Source: Marmoricola sp. URHB0036
GTDB taxonomy: Bacteria; Actinomycetota; Actinomycetes; Propionibacteriales; Nocardioidaceae
Assembly: GCF_000426045.1 (NCBI RefSeq)
Contig: NZ_AUEP01000003.1
Span: forward strand, 1-64,000
DNA: 64,000 nt
Reading direction: 5' to 3'
Positions 42,001 to 48,719 of the stretch are shown piece by piece. Position numbers and translations under genes: made by a program. The notes beneath the pieces are model-generated. The model did not search any database and was not told the DNA's origin. It was given only the letters and a program-made list of their open reading frames with translations. The stretch's first letter is position 1. Every line of letters starts with the position of its first letter.

Positions 42001-44390
42001 GAGGTGAGCTGCTTGGTGACGGTGTCGATGATCGCGACGCCACCGCGGTCCTGGCCGTTCACCTGGAGGCCGGTGTGCACCACGATGAGCTTCTTCATGT
42101 CGTGGGTCAGCACCATCCGCTGCACGCCGATGGCGCCGTTGACGCCGACGCCCTGGGTGATGTTGTTGACGAAGCCGCCGTCGACCTGACCGGTGGTGGC
42201 GTCCACGGCGACGAGCGAGCCGCGGGCGACGTTGTTGACCTTGGTGAAGCGGCCGCCGGCGTAGACGGTCGTGTTGGACGCGACCACCTCGGTGGCGCGC
42301 GCGTCGGTGTTGGCGGTGAACTCACTGACCGGGGCTCCGGTTAGCGGGTCGAGGCGCACCAGTCCCTTGCGCGTGATCCCGTTGACCGTGCTGAAGGTGC
42401 CGGCGGCGTACAGCTTGGTGCCGTCGGGGCTCACGGCGACCGAGTCGACCTCCTCGCCGGCGAAGTCGGGGCGGAAGCTGGCATCGACCAGCCCGGTGTC
42501 GAGGTTGTACGACGCCAGCCCGGCCTGCGGGTAGCTGGTGGTGTTGCCCGACCGCTGGTTCTGGATCGAGGTGAAGGTGCCGGCGATGAACACCCGATTG
42601 CCCATCGTGGCCATGTCGTAGATCTCGCCGGTCGTGATCTTGGGCATGTCGGTGCGCGTGGTCTGGGGGACCAGCGCCGTGTGGCCGGGCGGGGGAGTGG
42701 TGCCCGGGTCGGCCGGGGGCGTCACCCCACCGGTGCCGGGGCTGACGACGACCGAGAACAGCTGCTCGCCGCCGGCGGCGGTGCTGGTGGTGGCGGTGCG
42801 GGACGCGGCGGTGCCGGTGGCCACGGCGCCGCCGGAGTCGGCGAGCAGGGAGCTGACCTTGCCGCTGCCGGTGGCGGCGGGGTTGGCGCGGGTGGTGCTG
42901 GTGGCGGGCTTGGTCCAGGTCTGGGTGACCGAGGACTTCTCGCTCCAGGAGTTGACCAGCCAGGAGTTGGCCTGGCCGACGGCCACCGTCGGGGAGACGT
43001 GGCTGGCCGTCGTCGTGGTGCCGGCGGTCTGCGCGGAGGCCGTGACCGAGGCCGCGCCTCCGCTGCTGCGGTAGGCCGCGACGCTGATCGTGTCCTTGAT
43101 GGTGGCGCTCGACGTGAAGCTGACCGTGGAGCTGGCGTCACCCGCGGTGGCCTGCTTGGTCCAGGCGCGGCCGCGCGTGGTGGTGCCGTCCTTGCCCTGG
43201 AGCAGGGTCCAGCCGGTCGGGTTGTTGACGGTGCCGGTGATCGACGCCGTGGACAGGAACATCACCAGGGTGTCCCCGGCCTGCACGGTGGACGGGATCG
43301 TCACCACGTGGTTGGTGCGGTTGCCGGCGCTGCTCGAGGCCGCGACGAACGACAGCGTCGCGGCGGCGGCGCTGGTCGGGGTGGCGGTGCGGGTGGTGGT
43401 CGGGCTGCTGGTGCCGTCGCTGACGGTCAGGGTGACGGTCCGGTTGCCGGCGGACCCGTAGGTGTGCGAGGTCGTGACGCCCGTGCCGGTGGTGGCGTCG
43501 CCGAAGGCCCAGCTGTAGGTCAGCGAGCCGACTGCGGTGTCGGGGTCGGTGGTGGCCGAGGCGTTGAACGAGCAGGTCAGACCGGTGCAGCTCACGGTGA
43601 ACGAGGGGACCGGCGGCTGGTTGGTCGGGGTGCCGGAGGTGCCCGGGCTGACCACGACCGAGAACAGCTGCTCGCCGCCGGCGGCGGTGCTGGTGGTGGC
43701 GGTGCGGGACGCGGCGGTGCCGGTGGCCACCGCACCGTTGGAGTCCGCGAAGAGGGAGCTGACCTTGCCGCTGCCGGTGGCGGCGGGGTTGGCGCGGGTG
43801 GTGCTGGTGGCGGGCGTGGTCCAGGTCTGGGTGACCGAGGACTTCTCGCTCCAGGAGTTGACCAGCCAGGAGTTGGCCTGGGCGACCGCGACCGTCGGCG
43901 AGACGTGGTTGGCCGTCGTCGTGGTGCCGGCGGTCTGCGCGGAGGCGGTCACCGACGACGTACCTCCGGCGCTGCGGTAGACGCCGACGCTCATCGTGTC
44001 CTTGATGGTCGCGCTCGAGGTCACCGTGACGTTGGCGTTCGCGTCGGCCGCCACGGCCTGCTTGGTCCAGGCACGGCCGCGCGTGGCGGTGCCGTCCTTG
44101 CCCTGCAGCAACGTCCAGCCGGCCGGGTTGGTGATGGTGCCGCTGATCGAGTTGGTGGACAGGAACATGACCATGGTGTCGCCCGCCTGCACGTTGGCGG
44201 GGAGCTTGACGACGTGGGCCGTGCGGTTGCCGGAGCTGCTGGCCGCGCCGACGAACGAGAGCGTCGGGTCGGCCGCGCTGGCAGCGGGCAGAGGCGAGAG
44301 GCCGAGGACCGAGAGGGCCGTGGCGAGCACGGCCACGATCGCCGCCAGTGGTCGTCGCTGACTGGACGCGGACACGCGGTGTGCAGACAT
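39039..44390 (-). CDS. Giant secreted PKD/beta-propeller/Ig-repeat protein 3, with duplicated N-terminal module
   Basis: The 1783-residue protein has a signal peptide (1-39) and two nearly identical secreted modules (about 40-250 and 345-555) separated by a PKD domain (C-T-G-L-T-C-S-F-N). Then come the propeller-like region (about 570-990), five Ig-like repeats (about 990-1600) and two PKD domains (C-T-N-N-V-C-Q-F-D; C-S-G-L-T-C-N-F-S). The extra module and PKD unit explain the additional 230 residues relative to paralogues 1 and 2. No membrane anchor. The frame is open to 44765, but ATG 44390 is chosen for its signal peptide and GGGGGG ribosome-binding site. Function unknown. Confidence 0.8.
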   Translation of the reverse strand: MSAHRVSASSQRRPLAAIVAVLATALSVLGLSPLPAASAADPTLSFVGAASSSGNRTAHVVKLPANVQAGDTMVMFLSTNSISGTITNPAGWTLLQGKDGTATRGRAWTKQAVAADANANVTVTSSATIKDTMSVGVYRSAGGTSSVTASAQTAGTTTTANHVSPTVAVAQANSWLVNSWSEKSSVTQTWTTPATSTTRANPAATGSGKVSSLFADSNGAVATGTAASRTATTSTAAGGEQLFSVVVSPGTSGTPTNQPPVPSFTVSCTGLTCSFNASATTDPDTAVGSLTYSWAFGDATTGTGVTTSHTYGSAGNRTVTLTVSDGTSSPTTTRTATPTSAAAATLSFVAASSSAGNRTNHVVTIPSTVQAGDTLVMFLSTASITGTVNNPTGWTLLQGKDGTTTRGRAWTKQATAGDASSTVSFTSSATIKDTISVAAYRSSGGAASVTASAQTAGTTTTASHVSPTVAVGQANSWLVNSWSEKSSVTQTWTKPATSTTRANPAATGSGKVSSLLADSGGAVATGTAASRTATTSTAAGGEQLFSVVVSPGTGGVTPPADPGTTPPPGHTALVPQTTRTDMPKITTGEIYDMATMGNRVFIAGTFTSIQNQRSGNTTSYPQAGLASYNLDTGLVDASFRPDFAGEEVDSVAVSPDGTKLYAAGTFSTVNGITRKGLVRLDPLTGAPVSEFTANTDARATEVVASNTTVYAGGRFTKVNNVARGSLVAVDATTGQVDGGFVNNITQGVGVNGAIGVQRMVLTHDMKKLIVVHTGLQVNGQDRGGVAIIDTVTKQLTSWHSHLWEDNLEFVGGIQRAYGAAIAPDDSYFVVTSGSGGDRPPINDTVVAFNLTGGDDVQPLWISRCFDSVYSVAISEKAIYIGGHFAWNESPTANDPWPGQADIGYGTGQGLSAYALGDQVVGREHLGALNPTDGKALEWAPASNSFEGNKAMLVTSRGLITGGDAVAQGGANVGRIAEFDFSQVPTPNGVDTAITEPIMGRVENAAHSFDIKGTASTTAGTVDRVEVTVQVRDSSPVQYLQTNGTWGTTKNVFTPTLDTPGAASSTWTLPVTVAGNVKMEAIAKTVSSTNAPDPSPATKKFETFNLDDAPPTATITAPAAGTVPTKTFTVTGSTTDDKGVASITLSIRNAANKYLQDDGTVGSAYNSFSFQPDVPGATSTTWQKEITVPDEGLWRAQVRANDTGGNSSLDTTDRDWTVSATAQAPVVSITSPSTVTPPTAPQTFTVQPGQPITFTGSATDDGTIKNIDIALVNNSTQEYLTTDGSFGRNNGLNTFRLMSNVGQKTVNWTYTTPFNLTPGSYQFAVLATDNDNITTPSNLWAVAGFTAQVTGDAPPKATLALGTTGVQAPLPSHSLTLSGTATDDVGVKEVHVSLRDADTAKYANDTGGTQAGYTYFTVPVVNNPDAKSVTWSTTITLPTDGYWNVTAVAVDTSDQYDFSNTGATATYPSYPNDAPPTFNPDLLAPSDGTAFTDGKIFISGRAEDTNPGGTPAMSKVEVSVQNTTSNQYMTSSGSFTTSANPVWVTAFLTSPGTPGSNFSYTTPIVPAGSYKILYRGTDQHHLVTTAPPSRSVTVTQPPNNKPVAVIDTPACTNNVCQFDGRHSTDESPATLTYVWSFGTGQGSSTAPNPKKTYTAAAPNPPGTYTVTLTVKDQWGVASDPVTVQLPMTEPPGNVAPNAVFNDPSCSGLTCNFSAVGTIDPNTGDSISYQWTFGDPGSGANNAKTGSATSHLFSATGSYDVTLVATDGWGKSSPVNTRSVAVTAP
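42725..43370 (-). repeat. Intragenic duplication, second copy of N-terminal module
   Basis: Encodes A-T-L-S-F-V-A-A-S-S through F-S-V-V-V-S-P-G-T-G. Long stretches are almost base-identical to the copy at 43635-44275, for example around 42740-42850 compared with 43655-43765. Confidence 0.8.
43635..44275 (-). repeat. Intragenic duplication, first copy of N-terminal module
   Basis: Encodes P-T-L-S-F-V-G-A-A-S through F-S-V-V-V-S-P-G-T-S. Partner of the repeat at 42725-43370; the two copies are separated by a PKD coding segment (about 43385-43630). Confidence 0.8.
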
Positions 44391-44444
44391 GCTGGTGGAT
44401 CCCCCCGATACGTCGTGCCGGACGTCAGGACAGAGACGCCCGAG

Positions 44445-44503
44445 TTCGTATCCTCGGCCCGATGTGGCGAAATACCCACAAGCGCTGTGAATGGGTCTAG
44501 TCC
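44445..44503 (-). promoter_or_regulatory. Shared upstream element of giant gene 3
   Basis: On the minus strand GGACTAGACCC begins at 44503, TTGTGGG follows, then CACATCGGGCCGAGGATACG, with the -10-like GATACG at about 44447-44452. The same palindromic core also lies 43 nt before the -10 of the divergent gene at 44560. Confidence 0.55.
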
Positions 44504-44546
44504 GCCGTGCTCCGCGCGGCTCCGACTCCGGGAGCGCCTGCGCGGC

Positions 44547-44552
44547 TAGCGT
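44547..44552 (+). promoter_or_regulatory. -10 TAGCGT of a leaderless promoter
   Basis: TAGCGT lies 7 nt before ATG 44560 and decides this start over the longer open frame beginning at 44491. Confidence 0.5.
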
Positions 44553-44559
44553 GACCTCG

Positions 44560-45591
44560 ATGCTGCTGCGTGCTCTCCGGGTCGCCGTGATCGTGCTCCT
44601 GCTTGCGGTGAGCGGGGGTGCGGTCGCCGCCGACGCCACCTCCGGCGGCACCGCCCCGGTGGCCAGGAAGGCGCGGTTCGAGTGCCACGGGATCGACCGT
44701 GGCGCGGTCCGGGGCACCGACCCGACGTACACCCGCAAGACGCTCGCCGACTTCCGCAACCACAAGCGCCTGTGTGGCGGACTGTGGCTGCCGACACCGC
44801 GCCGCTACCTGGTGCCCCAGGGGCTCGCGGTCACCGGCAGCACCGCCTGGGTGAGCGGCTTCCGCTTTCGCCCGGGGTACGGCGAGAGGCCGTGCCAGCT
44901 CCGACGCATCAACCTGGCGACGGGAGAGCAGCTCGCCTTCCACAGCGCCATCTACGGCCGGGTCGGCCAACGTCCGCGCACCTACTGCCGGCACGGCGGC
45001 GGCATCCTGCAGCGGGGCGCCTACCTGTGGATCGTGGAGAAGAACAAGCTCTGGCAGGTCGACCCGTCGGGCACGAGCAGTGTCCTGGACGCGCGTCGGG
45101 TGTGGCGCATCAAGGCGCCGGCCCGCGGCTCGGCCATCGTCGCGACCAGGAAGAGCATCGGTCTCGTGCCGTTCGTGACGAAGGGGCATCCCTCCATCTA
45201 CTGGTTCCGCTTCAAGCAGCTGCAGAAGCCGGGCGTCCTCGACCTCGGCGCGCAGGCGAAGGGGACCACCCAGGTCGGGGCGGTGGCGCGCACCCGGGTG
45301 CCCACCCTCGTGCAGGGCGCGACGCTGGACGGCGCCGGCGGCCTCTACCTGGCGCGCTCCTCGCTCGCGTGCGGCGAGCTGGTCACACCGGGCGGTCGCC
45401 GGCTCGGGTTCGTGCCCGGGGCCGAGGGCATCCAGTTCGGGCCGGCCGGCCGGAGGCTGTACGTCGTCAGCGAGTCCGGTGCCCGCCCCTACGTGAAGTC
45501 CCGCAAGCCCCTGACCGCCGCGGTGAACCGGTTCGAGTGGCCCGGGCTCGGCCACGGCCGCAAGGCCGACTGCGGGTTCGCGGGCTTCTAG
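44560..45591 (+). CDS. Secreted propeller-like protein of unknown family
   Basis: The 343-residue protein has a signal peptide (M-L-L-R-A-L-R-V-A-V-I-V-L-L-L-A-V-S-G-G-A-V-A-A). Its body has repeated beta-strand phrases such as G-L-A-V-T-G-S-T-A-W-V-S-G-F, Y-L-W-I-V-E-K-N-K-L-W-Q-V-D and G-G-L-Y-L-A-R-S-S-L-A, suggesting a beta-propeller. Six or more Cys (for example F-E-C-H, R-L-C-G-G, P-C-Q-L, Y-C-R-H-G, A-D-C-G) may form disulfides. I do not recognise the family. Divergent from giant gene 3, with a shared regulatory region. Its end overlaps the stop of the convergent histidine kinase gene by 4 nt. Confidence 0.7.
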   Translation: MLLRALRVAVIVLLLAVSGGAVAADATSGGTAPVARKARFECHGIDRGAVRGTDPTYTRKTLADFRNHKRLCGGLWLPTPRRYLVPQGLAVTGSTAWVSGFRFRPGYGERPCQLRRINLATGEQLAFHSAIYGRVGQRPRTYCRHGGGILQRGAYLWIVEKNKLWQVDPSGTSSVLDARRVWRIKAPARGSAIVATRKSIGLVPFVTKGHPSIYWFRFKQLQKPGVLDLGAQAKGTTQVGAVARTRVPTLVQGATLDGAGGLYLARSSLACGELVTPGGRRLGFVPGAEGIQFGPAGRRLYVVSESGARPYVKSRKPLTAAVNRFEWPGLGHGRKADCGFAGF

Positions 45592-46850
45592 CGAGCCTGC
45601 TCTTCCGCCTCGTCGTCGGGCAGCTCGAACCAGATCTCCGCCCCGCCACCGGGCACGGCGTCGGCGCCGACCAGGCCCCCGTGGGAGGCGATGATCCGCG
45701 AGACGGTGGCCAGTCCGATGCCGTGCCCCTCGACGTCGCTGGTGGCCCGGCTGAACAGGGAGAACACGTCCACCCGGCGCTCCTCCGGGATGCCCACGCC
45801 GTTGTCGCGGAAGGAGATCCGCCAGGTCTCGGGCAGGTGTCGCGCCGAGATGTGCACGCGCGGCGGCACCCCGGGACGCGCGAACTTCAGCGAGTTGGTG
45901 AGCAGGTTCTGGAGCACCGAGTACATGTCGTCGGGATCGGCGCGTACGACGGGCAGGTCGGCCGTCTCGATGGTGGCACCGGCCGTCTCGAGCAGGCTGG
46001 CCGAGCTGAGCACCAGCTGGTCGGCGAGCTGGGTCAGATCCACCTCGGCGAAGGTGGGCTCCTCACCGGCGGCGCCGTACTCCATGGACTGCTCGAGCAT
46101 CCGCTCCATGCGTGCGGCTGCCCGCATGGTGCGGGTCAGCAGAGCGTCGACGACAGGGTTGGACCGGTCGTCGAGCTCGTCCTCGAGCATCTCCACGGAG
46201 GCCGTGATCGAGCTGAGCGGCACCCGGAGGTCGTGGCTGAGCTCGGCCGCCAGCTGGGAGACGACCGTCGCCGCGGTCTGGCCCGACTCGGGTGTGACCA
46301 GCGGGGCTCGGGCATCGCGGAGCAGCCGCAGCTCGATCACCTGTGTGACGCTGCCGGCCAGCGTCTCGAGGGACCGCCGCTGGAGGGTGGTCAAGGCGCG
46401 CACGGCGGGGTCGATCACGCAGAGTCTGCCCACCATCTCGCCGGAGGGGGCGTACAGCGGGGCCGAGGCGTAGAACCTCGACTTGGCGATGGTGCCGTCG
46501 ACCCAGCCGATGTCGGCGAAGCGGGGGTCGGCGCGGGCGTCCTCGATGACGAAGACGCCCGTGGTGCCCATGGTGTGCTGGCAGAAGGTGTCGTTGGCCG
46601 GGGAGACGAAGGGCTCGATCCCGTAGGTGATCGGCACGTGGTACTCGTTGCCGCGCGAGATGGTGATGCCCGCCGCCTGGGCGTCACAGATCTTGGCGAC
46701 GAGCTCCACCACGTCGGCGAGGTCGTCGTCGTCAGGACGCGACAAGATGTCCAGGACGGCATCACTGTCGCACCCGGAGTCCCCGGCTCCCGGTTGCAAT
46801 TCGGTTCTCCCCCAAACCCTCAGCCACCCAGTGACCGAGGAGTTGCTCAA
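45588..46850 (-). CDS. GAF-domain sensor histidine kinase
   Basis: The 420-residue soluble kinase has a GAF-like sensor (about 30-178, with C-Q-H-T-M-G-T-T-G and F-Y-A-S-A-P-L). A HisKA dimerisation domain has the H-box E-L-S-H-D-L-R-V-P-L (His206). The ATPase has N-box N-L-L-T-N-S-L-K-F (315-323), D-N-G-V-G-I (349-354) and G-H-G-I-G-L (375-380). No transmembrane helix is visible, so it probably senses a cytoplasmic signal. No response regulator gene is adjacent, so its partner is elsewhere. TTG 46850 is the assigned start; only 23 bp separate it from the divergent flavin reductase start. Confidence 0.88.
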   Translation of the reverse strand: MSNSSVTGWLRVWGRTELQPGAGDSGCDSDAVLDILSRPDDDDLADVVELVAKICDAQAAGITISRGNEYHVPITYGIEPFVSPANDTFCQHTMGTTGVFVIEDARADPRFADIGWVDGTIAKSRFYASAPLYAPSGEMVGRLCVIDPAVRALTTLQRRSLETLAGSVTQVIELRLLRDARAPLVTPESGQTAATVVSQLAAELSHDLRVPLSSITASVEMLEDELDDRSNPVVDALLTRTMRAAARMERMLEQSMEYGAAGEEPTFAEVDLTQLADQLVLSSASLLETAGATIETADLPVVRADPDDMYSVLQNLLTNSLKFARPGVPPRVHISARHLPETWRISFRDNGVGIPEERRVDVFSLFSRATSDVEGHGIGLATVSRIIASHGGLVGADAVPGGGAEIWFELPDDEAEEQAR

Positions 46851-46873
46851 CGGTAAGTCATACGGAGGTTTTC

Positions 46874-47431
46874 GTGAAGATCGCGATTCTTGTCGGTAGT
46901 ACCCGCCCTGGACGGAAAGGTTCCGCGGTGGGGCAATGGGTGTACGACGCCGCGAGGCAGCGTGACGACGCGGACTTCGAGCTGGTCGAGATCGACGACT
47001 ACCACCTGCCCCTGCTCGACGAGCCGGTCGACGCCGGCGCCGCCCAGCGCGACTACGAGCGCGAGTCGACCCGGGTGTGGAGCCGGGTGGTCGACGGGTT
47101 CGACGGCTTCGTGTGGGTCACGCCGGAGTACAACCACGGCGTACCGGCCGCGATGAAGAACGCCGTCGACCTGCTCTACCCCGAGTGGAACCAGAAGGTG
47201 GCCGGCTTCGTCGGCTACGGCTTCGACGGCGCCACCCGGGCCATCGAGCAGTGGCGGGGCATCCTGGCCGCGGTCGTGATGTACACCGTGCGTCCGCAGG
47301 TGGTGCTGCACAACTTCGGTGACTGGACCGACGGTGAGTTCACCCCGGGCGAGCGACGCGCGGGCGAGCTCAAGCGGGTGCTCGACCACGTCGTGAAGAC
47401 CACGCGGGCGATCCGCACGCTGCGCGAGTAG
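46874..47431 (+). CDS. NADPH-dependent FMN reductase family protein
   Basis: The 185-residue flavodoxin-like protein has an FMN phosphate-binding start I-L-V-G-S-T-R-P-G-R-K-G, and the family motif T-P-E-Y-N-H-G-V-P-A-A-M-K-N-A-V-D (about 92-108). It reduces flavins, quinones or related acceptors with NAD(P)H. GTG 46874 follows ribosome-binding site GGAGG at 46864-46868. Followed after 35 nt by an OYE-family flavoenzyme gene with its own promoter. Confidence 0.9.
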   Translation: MKIAILVGSTRPGRKGSAVGQWVYDAARQRDDADFELVEIDDYHLPLLDEPVDAGAAQRDYERESTRVWSRVVDGFDGFVWVTPEYNHGVPAAMKNAVDLLYPEWNQKVAGFVGYGFDGATRAIEQWRGILAAVVMYTVRPQVVLHNFGDWTDGEFTPGERRAGELKRVLDHVVKTTRAIRTLRE

Positions 47432-47454
47432 GGGCCTGCGACGCCGGATCCATG

Positions 47455-47460
47455 TAACCT
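47455..47460 (+). promoter_or_regulatory. -10 TAACCT of a leaderless promoter
   Basis: TAACCT lies 6 nt before GTG 47467. Confidence 0.45.
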
Positions 47461-47466
47461 GACAAA

Positions 47467-48699
47467 GTGGAACACGTTCTAGAAAACGGTACGCCGGACG
47501 TCTTCTCGCCGGGTCGGATCGGTCCGCTCACCCTGCGCAACCGGATCATCAAGGCGGCGACGTACGAAGGCCTGAGCCACCGCTCCCGCGTCACCACCGA
47601 CCTCGTCGACTTCCATCGGGCGTACGCCGCCGGCGGGGTCGGCATGACCACGGTCGCCTACTGCGCCGTCGCACCGGACGGCCGCACCGCGCCCGACCAG
47701 ATCCAGTGGACCGACGAGGCGATGCCCGGCCTGCGCGTGCTCACCGAGGCCGTGCAGGCCGAGGGTGCCGCGATCTCGGCCCAGATCGGGCACGCGGGTC
47801 CCGTGGCCGACTCGCGGGGCAACAAGCGGCACGCACTCTCGCCCAGCACCCGCTTCCCGAACATGTCCTTCGGCGTCTCGCGCAAGGCGAAGGCGGCCGA
47901 CCTCGAGCGGATCACCAGCGCCCACGCCGCCGCCGCGGTGCGCGCCATCGAGGCGGGGTTCGACGCGGTCGAGGTGCACCTCGGCCACAGCTACCTGCCG
48001 AGCGCGTTCCTCAGTCCCAAGGTCAACCACCGCAAGGACGAGTTCGGCGGCTCGCTGGAGAACCGCGCGAGGTTCGGTCGCGGCATCCTGCGTGCGGTCC
48101 GCGACGCCGTGGGCGACCGGATCGCCATCCTCACCAAGCTGAACATGTCCGACGGGGTGCGGGGCGGCATCACCGTCGAGGAGGCCATCCAGACCGCACA
48201 GTGGATCGAGCAGGACGGCACCGTCGACGCCTTCGAGATGACCGGGGGCAGCTCGCTGCTCAACCCGATGTACCTGTTCCGCGGAGGTGCGCCCGTCAAG
48301 GAGTTCGTCGAGGTGATGCCGCAGCCGATCAAGACGGTGATGCGGTTCGCGGGCAAGCAGTTCATCCGCGAGTACCCCTACCGCGACGCCTACCTGCTCG
48401 ACGACGCCCGCAAGGTGCGGGCCGAGATCACGCTGCCGATGGTGCTGCTCGGCGGCATCACCGACCGGTCCTCGATGGACCTCGCGATGCAGGAGGGGTT
48501 CGAGTTCGTGGCCATGGGGCGCGCCCTGCTGCGTGAGCCCGATCTGGTCAACCGGATCGCGGCGGACGCCGCCACGCCGTCGCTGTGCATCCACTGCAAC
48601 CTGTGCATGCCGACCAACTTCGTCGGCACCCACTGCCCGGTCGTCCACGAGGGCAGCTCACGATCCGCCACCTGGGGCACCCCCGCCGGCTACGCCTAG
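47467..48699 (+). CDS. NADH:flavin oxidoreductase (Old Yellow Enzyme family)
   Basis: The 410-residue TIM-barrel flavoenzyme shows F-S-P-G-R-I-G-P-L-T-L-R-N-R-I, the active-site region A-Q-I-G-H-A-G, V-H-L-G-H-S-Y-L-P-S-A-F-L-S-P (family H-x-x-H-G-Y-L-x-x-F-L-S-P-x-x-N-x-R) and N-R-A-R-F. The C-terminus carries C-I-H-C-N-L-C and, 10 residues on, H-C-P. This resembles the Fe-S motif of dienoyl-CoA reductase-type relatives, but the extra FAD/NADPH domain is missing. It probably reduces activated double bonds. Substrate unknown. Confidence 0.85.
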   Translation: MEHVLENGTPDVFSPGRIGPLTLRNRIIKAATYEGLSHRSRVTTDLVDFHRAYAAGGVGMTTVAYCAVAPDGRTAPDQIQWTDEAMPGLRVLTEAVQAEGAAISAQIGHAGPVADSRGNKRHALSPSTRFPNMSFGVSRKAKAADLERITSAHAAAAVRAIEAGFDAVEVHLGHSYLPSAFLSPKVNHRKDEFGGSLENRARFGRGILRAVRDAVGDRIAILTKLNMSDGVRGGITVEEAIQTAQWIEQDGTVDAFEMTGGSSLLNPMYLFRGGAPVKEFVEVMPQPIKTVMRFAGKQFIREYPYRDAYLLDDARKVRAEITLPMVLLGGITDRSSMDLAMQEGFEFVAMGRALLREPDLVNRIAADAATPSLCIHCNLCMPTNFVGTHCPVVHEGSSRSATWGTPAGYA

Positions 48700-48706
48700 C
48701 CCGCTC

Positions 48707-48712
48707 TAGGCT
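48707..48712 (+). promoter_or_regulatory. -10 TAGGCT of a leaderless promoter
   Basis: TAGGCT lies 7 nt before ATG 48720. Confidence 0.5.
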
Positions 48713-48719
48713 CACGGCC

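Noticed and set aside
26000-45000. A prophage or genomic island with integrase
   Set aside because: No integrase, transposase, tRNA border or att repeats were seen. Composition and codon bias match the flanks, so the surface-protein region is called accessory-like only by content.
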